DNA of 64,000 bases from Nocardiopsis_B sediminis (GTDB taxonomy: Bacteria; Actinomycetota; Actinomycetes; Streptosporangiales; Streptosporangiaceae), in contig NZ_JBHSBH010000015.1 of assembly GCF_042650565.1 (NCBI RefSeq), positions 124,001 to 188,000 of the forward strand. The letters are read 5' to 3'. Under the pieces are notes generated by a model that saw only the letters and a program-made list of their open reading frames with translations, was not told the origin of the DNA and did no database searches. The position numbers and the translations under genes were made by a program. Below, piece after piece: positions 1 to 7,310 of this stretch; within the stretch, counting starts at the first letter, position 1, and the number at the start of each line of letters is the position of its first letter.

Positions 1-603
1 CGCGGGGCAGAGCACGTCGGAGGCGATGACCTCGACGGCCCGGTGCTCCAGGCCCGCGCGGCGCAGGCCGGCGTGGGCCAGGACGGCGGCGTCGTACTCC
101 CCCGCGTCCAGCCGCGCGATCCGGCTGTTGATGTTGCCGCGGAACTCCCCCGTCTCCAGGCCGGGGTGGCGGCGGCGCAGCTGAGCGCGCCGGCGCACCG
201 ACGAGGTGCCCACCCGGGTGCCCGGCGGCAGGTCCGCCAGCCCCCGGCGAGGGGCGCCGGCCGGGAGCAGGAGGCAGTCGTGGGGGTCGTCGCGGCGCAG
301 GTAGGCCGCCCAGATGAAGCCCTGCGGCCGGGGGACGTCGCCGGGCACGTCTTTCATGCAGTGCAGGCACACGTCGACGTCGCCGGCCGCCAGGGCGCGG
401 TCGAGTTCCTTGACGAACGCGCCCTTGCCGCCCAGGGCGGCGAGGGAGCCCTTCCGGGTATCACCCGTGGTCGTCATGGGGACGATCTCGGCCGGGCGGG
501 CGGGGTCGGCAGCGGCGAGGAGGTCGCGCAGCTGCCGGGCCTGGGCCAGGGCGAGCGGCGAGGCGCGGGTGCCGATGCGCAGCGGCGGCCGGTCGGTGGG
601 CAT
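1..603 (-). CDS. hemC: Hydroxymethylbilane synthase (porphobilinogen deaminase), 5' part
   Basis: This cytoplasmic tetrapyrrole enzyme polymerises four porphobilinogens into hydroxymethylbilane. The ATG is at 603 and 201 codons are visible before the gene runs off the left edge. The fragment opens with the family pattern IGTRASPLALAQA, followed by GGKGAFVKELD, CMKDVPGDVP, VGTSSVRRRAQL and RGNINSRIARLDAGEYDAAVLAHAGL, spread in the expected order. The C-terminal third, including the cysteine that carries the dipyrromethane cofactor, lies outside the window. One small oddity is CMKDVP where most relatives read HSMKDVP. The assignment is safe; gene completeness cannot be judged. Confidence 0.95.
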   Translation of the reverse strand, partial: MPTDRPPLRIGTRASPLALAQARQLRDLLAAADPARPAEIVPMTTTGDTRKGSLAALGGKGAFVKELDRALAAGDVDVCLHCMKDVPGDVPRPQGFIWAAYLRRDDPHDCLLLPAGAPRRGLADLPPGTRVGTSSVRRRAQLRRRHPGLETGEFRGNINSRIARLDAGEYDAAVLAHAGLRRAGLEHRAVEVIASDVLCPA

Positions 604-659
604 GGGCCCAACGTACTCCGGTCGGGTGCGCGGCCGCCGTGTTTCGGCACGCCGGCCCT

Positions 660-1283
660 CTAGTAGTAGCCGGGGTAGCCGGAGTCGGTTTCGGCGGCCG
701 CGCGGCGCTCCGCGCGCCGCCTGCGGCGGCGGCGCCACGCCCACGCTGCGACCAGGAGCAGCAGCGGCAGGACGACCAGGATCAGGATCGGCACCAGAAC
801 GGCGAGGATCGAGGTGAAGAAGCTGACGACGTCCTCGACCGTGCTGACGATCGGCCCGCCCGCGCCGAACGTCACGGCGTTGAGGACCGGCCGGGCCACC
901 GCCTTCAGGCCGTGGAACACCAGGGCGATCACCACCCCGGAGACGACCGGCCACCAGGAGCCGCCGTCCGCGGCGGTGGCGAGGTCGGCCCCGCTCAGCG
1001 CCGACGCCCCCGCGCCGAAGGTGATGCCGCCCGAGGTGGGGCGGATGATCGTCTGCACCACGTCGTTGACGCTGTCGACACCGGGGATCTTGTCGGCCGC
1101 GAACTCCAGCACCAGCAGCACGCCGAGGAGGATCAGCACGAACGGGTTCTCCAGCCACTGCCACCCCGCGCCCAGCGGCAGGAGGTCGGTGTAGCGGGCG
1201 ATGAGACCCACCACCAGCAGCGGGACGTAGGCGTTCAGGCCGGCGGCCGAAGCGAGTCCCGTCCCGGTGAGTATCTCCAGCAT
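660..1283 (-). CDS. DUF4126 family membrane protein
   Basis: A 207-residue integral membrane protein with several hydrophobic segments, including a long one near residues 30-60 (LLVVGLIARY, then VLILLGVLLVLEFAAD) and another near the C-terminus (VLVPILILVVLPLLLLVAA). The pattern ASAAGLNAYVPLLVVGL near the start and EFAADKIPGVDSVND resemble the DUF4126 family, whose function is unknown to me. It ends in an arginine-rich tail. I chose the ATG at 1283 because the upstream in-frame start at 1325 would add a non-conserved 14-residue extension. It lies 56 bp downstream of the hemC start on the same strand. Confidence 0.7.
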   Translation of the reverse strand: MLEILTGTGLASAAGLNAYVPLLVVGLIARYTDLLPLGAGWQWLENPFVLILLGVLLVLEFAADKIPGVDSVNDVVQTIIRPTSGGITFGAGASALSGADLATAADGGSWWPVVSGVVIALVFHGLKAVARPVLNAVTFGAGGPIVSTVEDVVSFFTSILAVLVPILILVVLPLLLLVAAWAWRRRRRRRAERRAAAETDSGYPGYY

Positions 1284-1505
1284 GCGCGCTACCGCCCGTC
1301 CGTATCCGGCTGTCCCCGGGCCCACTGCGGGTCCGGCTCGTAGTGAGACGACAGCGGACCGCGTTCGGTTCCGCCGATCTCGCCGGAAATCGGAAACGCG
1401 ACGGATGGCGCGCCTGCGCGCGCTCAGGCTCGGATCCCCTCGGGGACGGGCCTTTCGGGACGCGATGAAGAAGGGCGTCGTACGGGCGCCGGGCGCCCTC
1501 CCCGG

Positions 1506-1748
1506 CTACTGGCGGTAGCCCTCCACCTGGGAGGTGGAGCGGACCTCGGCGTCGTCAGGGTCCTGGCCGTACTCGTCGCGGGCGCGGCGCTGGCGCAGCA
1601 GGTCCCAGCACTGGTCGAGGGAGCGTTCGACCGCCCGCACGCGCTCCAGCTCCTCCGGGGTCAGCCGGTGCTCGGGCTGCTCACGGAGGGCGCGCTCCTC
1701 GGTCACGAGTGCGGTGATGCGTTCGAGGATGTCGCTGTCCTGGGTCAT
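1506..1748 (-). CDS. DUF2630 family small protein
   Basis: An 80-residue, charged, probably helical protein (ILERITALVTEERALRE, ELERVRAVERSLDQCWDLLRQRRA) that matches the DUF2630 pattern of short actinobacterial proteins of unknown role. The cysteine-tryptophan pair in the SLDQCWDLLRQRRA stretch is characteristic of the family. Two ATGs lie 9 bp apart (1757 and 1748). The GGAG upstream sits about 10 bases from the inner ATG but almost abuts the outer one, so I prefer 1748. No partner gene is obvious. Confidence 0.7.
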   Translation of the reverse strand: MTQDSDILERITALVTEERALREQPEHRLTPEELERVRAVERSLDQCWDLLRQRRARDEYGQDPDDAEVRSTSQVEGYRQ

Positions 1749-1982
1749 GCGATCCATGCTCCGCGGCCGCGGGCGCGATGGCAAGCATCGCGGCGCCGCC
1801 GGTCGCCGCAGGTCGGCGGCTGTGTCCGGCCCGATCGCGCCCGCCCCTTCGCTCCGCTCTCCCGGGGCCGCGGCAGGGGCCTCGCCGGATCCGGGTTGGC
1901 CGTGCGCCCTGCGGGGAATCCCTGCGGCGCCGGGGATGCACTCCCCGGCCACCCCCCGATCCCCGGCCCAGGAGTCCCCGAG

Positions 1983-2597
1983 ATGAAGTTCTACGCCGAC
2001 CGCCCCCTGCGCTTCGCGTCCCAGATCGCCGCCGATGTGTCCGCCGTGGTGTGGACCGCCGGGTGGGTGTGGGCGGGAGTCGCGCTGTACGACCTCATCG
2101 GGGCGCTGGCCCGGCCGGGCGAGCTGATGAGCGACGCCGGTGCGGGGCTGTCGTCGAACATGGCCGACGCCGCCGAGCAGGCGCGCGAGATCCCGTTCGC
2201 GGGTGATGCGCTGGCGGTGCCGTTGGACAGCGTGGGCGGCGCCGGCGATTCGCTGAGCGAGGCCGGCGATACGTTCGGGGCGGGCATCATGGAGCTGGCC
2301 TTCACATTGTCCCTGCTCACGGCTGTCCTGCCGGTCGTGGTGGTGCTGGCGGTCTGGCTCCCGGCGCGGGCCGCGTTCGTCCGGCGCGCGACCGACGCCG
2401 TGCGGCTGCGGGCGATGCCGGCGAGCGCGGGGGCGCGGCTGCTGGCCCTGCGGGCGCTGGCCACGGCCCCGGCCGGGCGGCTGACGGCCCTGCACGCCGA
2501 TCCCGTCGCCGCCTGGCAGGCCGACGACCCCGAGACCGTGCGGGGCCTGGCCGACCTGGAGCTGAGCGGGATGGGCCTGCATCCGCGCCGCGGATGA
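1983..2597 (+). CDS. Hypothetical membrane protein
   Basis: A 204-residue protein I do not recognise beyond being membrane-bound. It has a first hydrophobic segment near residues 14-45 (ADVSAVVWTAGWVWAGVALYDLIGAL), an acidic Gly/Ala-rich loop (about residues 48-100) and a second segment near 103-127 (IMELAFTLSLLTAVLPVVVVLAVWLP). The C-terminal half is probably cytosolic and rich in Arg/Ala. The ATG at 1983 follows a GA-rich stretch (CCCGAG). It is a single gene with opposed or distant neighbours. Confidence 0.6.
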   Translation: MKFYADRPLRFASQIAADVSAVVWTAGWVWAGVALYDLIGALARPGELMSDAGAGLSSNMADAAEQAREIPFAGDALAVPLDSVGGAGDSLSEAGDTFGAGIMELAFTLSLLTAVLPVVVVLAVWLPARAAFVRRATDAVRLRAMPASAGARLLALRALATAPAGRLTALHADPVAAWQADDPETVRGLADLELSGMGLHPRRG

Positions 2598-2768
2598 GCG
2601 AACGGGGCCGCCGCCCCGTCCGTGTTGCAGAGGGCGGCGGCCCCGGCCGCGTGACGAACCGGCCGGAAAGGGGCGGCGCACCTTCATACTCAGAGAGGTG
2701 GACAACGGCGCGTCGCGCGGCGTGTCCCGGGCGGCCGCGGGAATGCCGCGCGGGCCACGGGCGCTGAC

Positions 2769-2785
2769 ATACCTCAAGGGGGTAT
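2769..2785 (+). promoter_or_regulatory. CsoR-type operator upstream of csoR
   Basis: The 17-bp palindrome ATACCTCAAGGGGGTAT (arms ATACC/GGTAT around a G-rich core) resembles the ATACC-N-GGTAT operators known for copper-responsive CsoR repressors. It sits 40 bp before the preferred csoR start, so CsoR binding would shut off its own transcript and copZ. Confidence 0.7.
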
Positions 2786-2825
2786 ATTGATGGCGGAAGA
2801 CCAGGCACAGCAGGAGAGCACCGGC

Positions 2826-3113
2826 ATGGCGACCTACGGCTACCACGACAACAAGCAGAGCCACCTCAACCGGTTGCGCCGGATCGAGGGCCAGGTGCGC
2901 GGGTTGCAGCGGATGGTCGAGGACGACGCCTACTGCATCGACATCCTGACCCAGACCGCGGCGGTGAACAAGGCGCTGCGATCGTTCGCGCTGTCGATGC
3001 TCGACGAGCACCTCAAGCACTGCGTCGGCCACGCGGTCGCCCACGGCGGCGAGGAGGCCGACGAGAAGGTCCGCGAGGCCTCCGAGGCGATCGCCCGGCT
3101 GGTGCGCTCCTGA
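2826..3113 (+). CDS. csoR: CsoR-family copper-sensing transcriptional repressor
   Basis: A 95-residue all-helical repressor that binds DNA without copper and lets go on binding Cu(I). The family signature RRIEGQVRGLQRMV is followed by the sensor ligands: Cys in AYCIDILTQ, then His and Cys in EHLKHCVGHA, matching the Cys-His-Cys Cu(I) site. I chose the ATG at 2826 because AGGAG lies 9 bases upstream (2812-2816); the ATG at 2790 would place the ribosome site inside the operator. It is followed 31 bp later by a CopZ-like gene, so the two are likely one transcript. No CopA ATPase is adjacent. Confidence 0.88.
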   Translation: MATYGYHDNKQSHLNRLRRIEGQVRGLQRMVEDDAYCIDILTQTAAVNKALRSFALSMLDEHLKHCVGHAVAHGGEEADEKVREASEAIARLVRS

Positions 3114-3144
3114 GCGGACCCCCATCTGAGAACGGAAGCCATCC

Positions 3145-3348
3145 ATGTCCACGACCATCACCGTCACCGGCATGACCTGCGGCCACTGCGTGAGCGCGGT
3201 GAAGGAGGAGCTGTCGGCGCTGCCCGGTGTCACCGCGGTCGACGTCGAACTGGAGAGCGGGCGGGTCACCATCGACGGCACCGAGCCTCTCAGCCCCGAC
3301 AGCCTCGCCGCGGCCGTCGACGAGGCGGGCTACGCGATCGCGGGCTGA
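3145..3348 (+). CDS. copZ: Heavy-metal-associated domain protein (CopZ-like copper chaperone)
   Basis: A 67-residue single HMA domain with the metal-binding motif GMTCGHC at residues 9-15 and the usual beta-alpha-beta-beta-alpha-beta pattern (TITVTGM, VSAVKEELSALPGVTAVDVELESGRVTI). It should carry Cu(I) in the cytoplasm, normally to a CopA efflux ATPase, and it sits directly behind csoR. No such ATPase lies in the window, so its partner must be elsewhere. The ATG follows a GGAAG ribosome site. Confidence 0.85.
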   Translation: MSTTITVTGMTCGHCVSAVKEELSALPGVTAVDVELESGRVTIDGTEPLSPDSLAAAVDEAGYAIAG

Positions 3349-3376
3349 CCCGCATCCGCCCGTCCCCTCCCCGCCC

Positions 3377-4738
3377 CTACACCCCCGCGTTCTCCAGCAG
3401 GCGGGCGCTCTCCTGGCGCACCGCCTGGGGGCCGAGGTAGTGGGCTGCCTCGATGTCGACGAAGGTGGACGGCTTGCCGTGGGCGAACCCCAGGCGCGCC
3501 ACCTCGCCGCCGGTCAGGGCGCGGATGAGCCAGTTGGCGGCCACGCGCGCCCGGGCCGGGGCCGACGGCAGCGTGAACAGGTGGTAGGCGCGGGTCACGA
3601 CGAACGCCGGCGGCCCCGCCAGGTCGTACCCGGGGATCCGGGCCACCGCATCGCGTCCGCCCAGGTCCACCACCAGCCCCATGTCGCGGTGGAGGAAGCT
3701 GCGCATCGGGCGGTGCAGCAGCGAGGCGATCACGTTGTCGGCGGCGACCCGGCCCTGGCGCTCGGCGTACTGCGCGGTGGGCGGGCAGGTCGCGCCCTCG
3801 GTGTCCTTGGACAGGTCGGGGACCGCGGCGGCGTCCCCGATCGCGAAGATCTCGCGGTGCCCGGGGACGGTGAGGTCGGAGTCGACCACGAGCCGGCCCC
3901 GGTCGGTCGCGGCGCCCAGCGAGTCCATCAGCGGGCTCGGGGAGGTGCCCGCGGTCCAGATCACGGTGCGGCAGGGCAGGACCCGGCCGTCGGTCAGCGT
4001 CACCTTGTTCTCGGTGATCTCGCGGACGGTGACCTCCAGCTTCACCTCGATGCCCATGGACCGCAGCAGGTCCAGGGACTCCTCGCCCAGCCGCGGGCCC
4101 AGTTCGGGCAGCAGCCGCGGGGCGATGTCGACCAGGTGCCAGCTGATGTCCGGCCGCAGGTCGGGGTAGCGGCGCGCCGCCTCCTCGGTCAGCCGGCGCA
4201 GGGACGCCGCGGTCTCGACGCCGGTGTAGCCGCCGCCCACGACGAGGAAGCGGCAGCGCTCCTCCCGCTCGACCGGGTCTTGGGTGGCGTTGGCCAGTTC
4301 GAGCTGGGCCAGCACGTGGTCGCGCAGCACGACCGCCTCGGCGAGGTTCTTGTTGCCGAAGCCGTGCTCGGTGAGCCCGGGGATGTCGAAGACCCGGGTG
4401 AGGCTGCCGGGGGCGAGGATGAGCCGGTCGTAGGGCTCGTAGGTGATCTCCTCGGAGATCTTCTTGACGATCACGGCCCGGGCATCGGTGTCGACCCCGA
4501 TGGCCGACCCGGGCACCATGCGGGTGCGGTGCAGCAGCCGGTGCAGGGAGACGGCCAGCGACTGCGGTGTGAGCAGGCCGGACGCCACCTGGGGCAGGAG
4601 GGGGGCGTAGAGCATGTAGTCGTTGGGTGCGACGAGGACGAGCTCGGCCACCCCTCTCGGGATCCGCCGTTCCAGCCGGCGCAGGGCGTAGAGCCCGGCG
4701 AATCCGGCGCCGATCACCACGATGCGCGGCCGTGACAT
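3377..4738 (-). CDS. NAD(P)/FAD-dependent oxidoreductase, NDH-2-like
   Basis: A 453-residue flavoprotein of the type II NADH dehydrogenase fold, which passes electrons from NADH to quinone at the inner face of the membrane without pumping protons. The FAD-binding Rossmann motif is at the N-terminus (VVIGAGFAGLYALRRL), the second NAD-binding motif is in the middle (FLVVGGGYTGVETAASL), and the FAD-contacting IFAIGDAA is near residue 300. The length suits the family. The ATG at 4738 puts the Rossmann motif within ten residues of the start. A related role (sulfide:quinone or other reductase) cannot be excluded. Confidence 0.8.
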   Translation of the reverse strand: MSRPRIVVIGAGFAGLYALRRLERRIPRGVAELVLVAPNDYMLYAPLLPQVASGLLTPQSLAVSLHRLLHRTRMVPGSAIGVDTDARAVIVKKISEEITYEPYDRLILAPGSLTRVFDIPGLTEHGFGNKNLAEAVVLRDHVLAQLELANATQDPVEREERCRFLVVGGGYTGVETAASLRRLTEEAARRYPDLRPDISWHLVDIAPRLLPELGPRLGEESLDLLRSMGIEVKLEVTVREITENKVTLTDGRVLPCRTVIWTAGTSPSPLMDSLGAATDRGRLVVDSDLTVPGHREIFAIGDAAAVPDLSKDTEGATCPPTAQYAERQGRVAADNVIASLLHRPMRSFLHRDMGLVVDLGGRDAVARIPGYDLAGPPAFVVTRAYHLFTLPSAPARARVAANWLIRALTGGEVARLGFAHGKPSTFVDIEAAHYLGPQAVRQESARLLENAGV

Positions 4739-4944
4739 CCTCGAACCACTCCCCCACGGACGGCCGGCGTTCACGCCGCGCGTGCGCGCGCCGCGATCGC
4801 CGGGGCGGAACGGGCCTCCGGGTGCGGCTGCCCGCGGCCCCCGCCGTCAAACGTCGCGGAGGCCACCGGCCCCGGGCGCGGGCGCGCGGGAGCGGGCGGA
4901 TCGGGCGGGGTGGCGGGACGTGAGGGCGGGGCGCGCGTCGGCGC

Positions 4945-5511
4945 TCAGCCGCCGGCGAGCAGCGCGGCGCGGCCCATGGCCAGCAGGAGGGCGGCCATGT
5001 CGTCCGGCGAGAGACCGCCCGCGCTGTGCGGCGTGGAGTTGAGCAGCCCGAACGTCGCGTGGACGGCGGCCCTCAGCGCTTCCGGCGGCCGGCCGGGCCG
5101 CAGCAGCGCGAGGACCGCGACCCACTCCTCGACGTAGCCGCGCTGGAGCCGGCGGATGCTGCGGCGCTCGGTATCGGGGACGTTGCCGAGTTCGCGGTCC
5201 TGCACGGTGATGAGGGCGGGCTCACGCAGCGCGAAGGCGATGTGGCCGCGCAGCAGGGCGTGCAGGGCGTCGCCGGGGCCGCGGGAGTCGGCCACCGCCC
5301 GGCGGCCGTCGGCGGCCAGCCGCTCGCTGATGTCGAGCAGCATGGCGGCCAGCAGGGCCTCTTTGCCGGGGAAGTGCCGGTAGATGGCGGGGCCGGTGAT
5401 GCCGACGGCCCGGCCCAGCTCGTCGATCGAGACGCCGTGGAACCCGCGCGCCGCGAACAGTTCGGCCCCCGCCCGGAGGATATCGGCGCGCCGCGCCATC
5501 GCTCTCGCCAT
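4945..5511 (-). CDS. TetR/AcrR-family regulator, probably of the divergent acyl-CoA carboxylase operon
   Basis: A 188-residue one-component repressor. The N-terminal helix-turn-helix (ILRAGAELFAARGFHGVSIDELGRAVGITGPAIYRHFPGKEAL, split here as the family core) is typical TetR; the rest is a ligand-binding helical domain with an acyl-CoA as a plausible effector. The ATG at 5511 is preceded by GGAGGGG; a GTG at 5523 and an ATG at 5499 are alternatives. The gene is transcribed away from the carboxylase operon, and a 43-bp inverted repeat lies between the two starts, so control of both is likely. Confidence 0.82.
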   Translation of the reverse strand: MARAMARRADILRAGAELFAARGFHGVSIDELGRAVGITGPAIYRHFPGKEALLAAMLLDISERLAADGRRAVADSRGPGDALHALLRGHIAFALREPALITVQDRELGNVPDTERRSIRRLQRGYVEEWVAVLALLRPGRPPEALRAAVHATFGLLNSTPHSAGGLSPDDMAALLLAMGRAALLAGG

Positions 5512-5581
5512 CCGCCCCTCCACTGCCCCGCCGCGGGCCCGTCCGCGCGGCGCCGGCCGCCCGTATGGCCCTGGACACGTT

Positions 5582-5624
5582 GGTTAATGGTCACTAACAT
5601 CGCCGATGTTAGCGGTCATTAACC
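5582..5624. promoter_or_regulatory. Putative TetR operator between the regulator and the carboxylase operon
   Basis: A 43-bp imperfect inverted repeat (18 of 21 arm positions match) with a perfect inner core of 9 + 1 + 9 bp around 5594-5612. It also contains two 16-bp units in direct order, GTTAATGGTCACTAAC (5583-5598) and GTTAGCGGTCATTAAC (5608-5623), each with GTTA/TAAC ends, whose starts are 25 bp apart. It ends 13 bp before the ATG of the carboxyltransferase gene, so a bound repressor would block that promoter region. Confidence 0.75.
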
Positions 5625-5637
5625 CCTGGGGGAACAG

Positions 5638-7263
5638 ATGAGCGGGGCACCCGTGCTGACCTCGGCGATCGACACCGGCGGGCCGGCGTTCACCGCCAAC
5701 GCCGCCGCCAACCGCGCCCTGGTCGCCCGGCTGCGCGAGCTCCTCGACACCGCTGCGCTCGGCGGCCCCGAGAAGACGCGGATCCGCCACGTCGAACGCG
5801 GCAAGTTGCTCCCCCGCGACCGGGTCGACGCCCTGCTCGACCCCGGCTCGCCGTTCCTGGAGCTGTCGCCCCTGGCCGCCCACGGCCTCTACGGCGCCGA
5901 CGGGTCCGACGCCCCCGCAGCGGGGCTGATCACCGGCGTGGGCCGGGTCAACGGGCGCGAGGTCGTGGTGGTCGCCAACGACGCCACCGTCAAGGGCGGC
6001 AGCTACTACCCCATGACGGTGAAGAAGCACCTGCGCGCCCAGGAGGTGGCGCTGCACAACCACCTGCCGTGCATCTACCTGGCCGACTCCGGCGGCGCGT
6101 TCCTGCCCATGCAGGACGACGTCTTCCCCGACCGCGAGCACTTCGGGCGGATCTTCTACAACCAGGCCACCATGTCGAAGCTGGGCATCCCCCAGCTCGC
6201 GGCCGTCCTGGGCTCGTGCACCGCGGGCGGCGCCTACGTCCCCGCGATGAGCGACGAGGCGGTGATCGTGCGCGACCAGGGCACGATCTTCCTCGGCGGC
6301 CCCCCGCTGGTGAAGGCCGCCACCGGCGAGGTCGTCACCGCCGAGGAGCTGGGCGGCGGCGACGTGCACGCCCGCGTCTCCGGCGTCACCGACCACCTCG
6401 CCGAGGACGACGCCCACGCGCTGGCCATCCTGCGCCGCATCACCGCGACCTTCGGCCCGCGCCCCGAACCCGCCTGGGAGCGGCGCACCCCGCGGCCGCC
6501 CGCGTTCGACCCCGCCGAGATCCACGGGGTGGTGCCCACCGACACCCGCACCCCCTACGACGTCCGCGAGGTCATCGCCCGCATCGTCGACGCGAGCGAG
6601 TTCACCGAGTTCAAGGCCGACTACGGCCCCACCCTGGTCACCGGGTTCGCGCACGTGCACGGCCACCCGGTGGGGATTCTCGCCAACAACGGCATCCTCT
6701 TCAGCGAGTCGGCGATGAAGGGGGCCCACTTCATCGAGCTCTGCGACCGGCGACGGATCCCGCTGGTGTTCCTCCAGAACATCTCCGGGTTCATGGTGGG
6801 CCGCGACTACGAGGCCGGGGGCATCGCCAAGCACGGCGCGAAAATGGTCACCGCCGTGGCGTGCGCGCGGGTCCCCAAGTTCACGGTGGTCATCGGGGGC
6901 TCCTTCGGGGCCGGCAACTACAGCATGTGCGGCCGGGCGTACTCCCCCCGGTACCTGTGGATGTGGCCCAACGCGCGGATCTCGGTCATGGGCGGCGAGC
7001 AGGCGGCGTCGGTGCTGGCCACCGTGCGCCGCGACCAGATGGCGGCGCGCGGTGAGGACTGGCCCGACCAGGCCGAGGCCGAGTTCAAGGAGCCCATCCG
7101 CGCGCAGTACGAGACCCAGGGCGACCCCTACTACTCCACGGCGCGGCTGTGGGACGACGGCGTCATCGACCCCGCCGATACCCGCACCGTCCTGGGCCTG
7201 GGCCTGGCCAGCGCCCGATACGCCCCGCTGGAGCCCGTCGGCTACGGCGTCTTCCGGATGTAA
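5638..7263 (+). CDS. accD1: Acyl-CoA carboxylase carboxyltransferase subunit, methylcrotonyl-CoA type
   Basis: A 541-residue beta subunit that transfers the carboxyl group from biotin to an acyl-CoA, most likely 3-methylcrotonyl-CoA in leucine breakdown. The two crotonase-like halves show the MCC/geranyl-CoA type hallmarks: YNQATMSKLGIPQLAAVLGS, then CTAGGAYVPAMSDEAVIV, GTIFLGGPPLVKAATGE, and in the C-terminal half LQNISGFMVGRDYEAGG and GGSFGAGNYSMCGRAYSP. It starts 13 bp after the operator, and the biotin-carrying subunit follows after 47 bp. Substrate is inferred from family resemblance and operon partners; propionyl- or geranyl-CoA use is less likely. Confidence 0.88.
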   Translation: MSGAPVLTSAIDTGGPAFTANAAANRALVARLRELLDTAALGGPEKTRIRHVERGKLLPRDRVDALLDPGSPFLELSPLAAHGLYGADGSDAPAAGLITGVGRVNGREVVVVANDATVKGGSYYPMTVKKHLRAQEVALHNHLPCIYLADSGGAFLPMQDDVFPDREHFGRIFYNQATMSKLGIPQLAAVLGSCTAGGAYVPAMSDEAVIVRDQGTIFLGGPPLVKAATGEVVTAEELGGGDVHARVSGVTDHLAEDDAHALAILRRITATFGPRPEPAWERRTPRPPAFDPAEIHGVVPTDTRTPYDVREVIARIVDASEFTEFKADYGPTLVTGFAHVHGHPVGILANNGILFSESAMKGAHFIELCDRRRIPLVFLQNISGFMVGRDYEAGGIAKHGAKMVTAVACARVPKFTVVIGGSFGAGNYSMCGRAYSPRYLWMWPNARISVMGGEQAASVLATVRRDQMAARGEDWPDQAEAEFKEPIRAQYETQGDPYYSTARLWDDGVIDPADTRTVLGLGLASARYAPLEPVGYGVFRM

Positions 7264-7310
7264 GGGAGAGGGATATTGAGGCGGGATACGCGGGAGACGA
7301 GGTGCGACCG

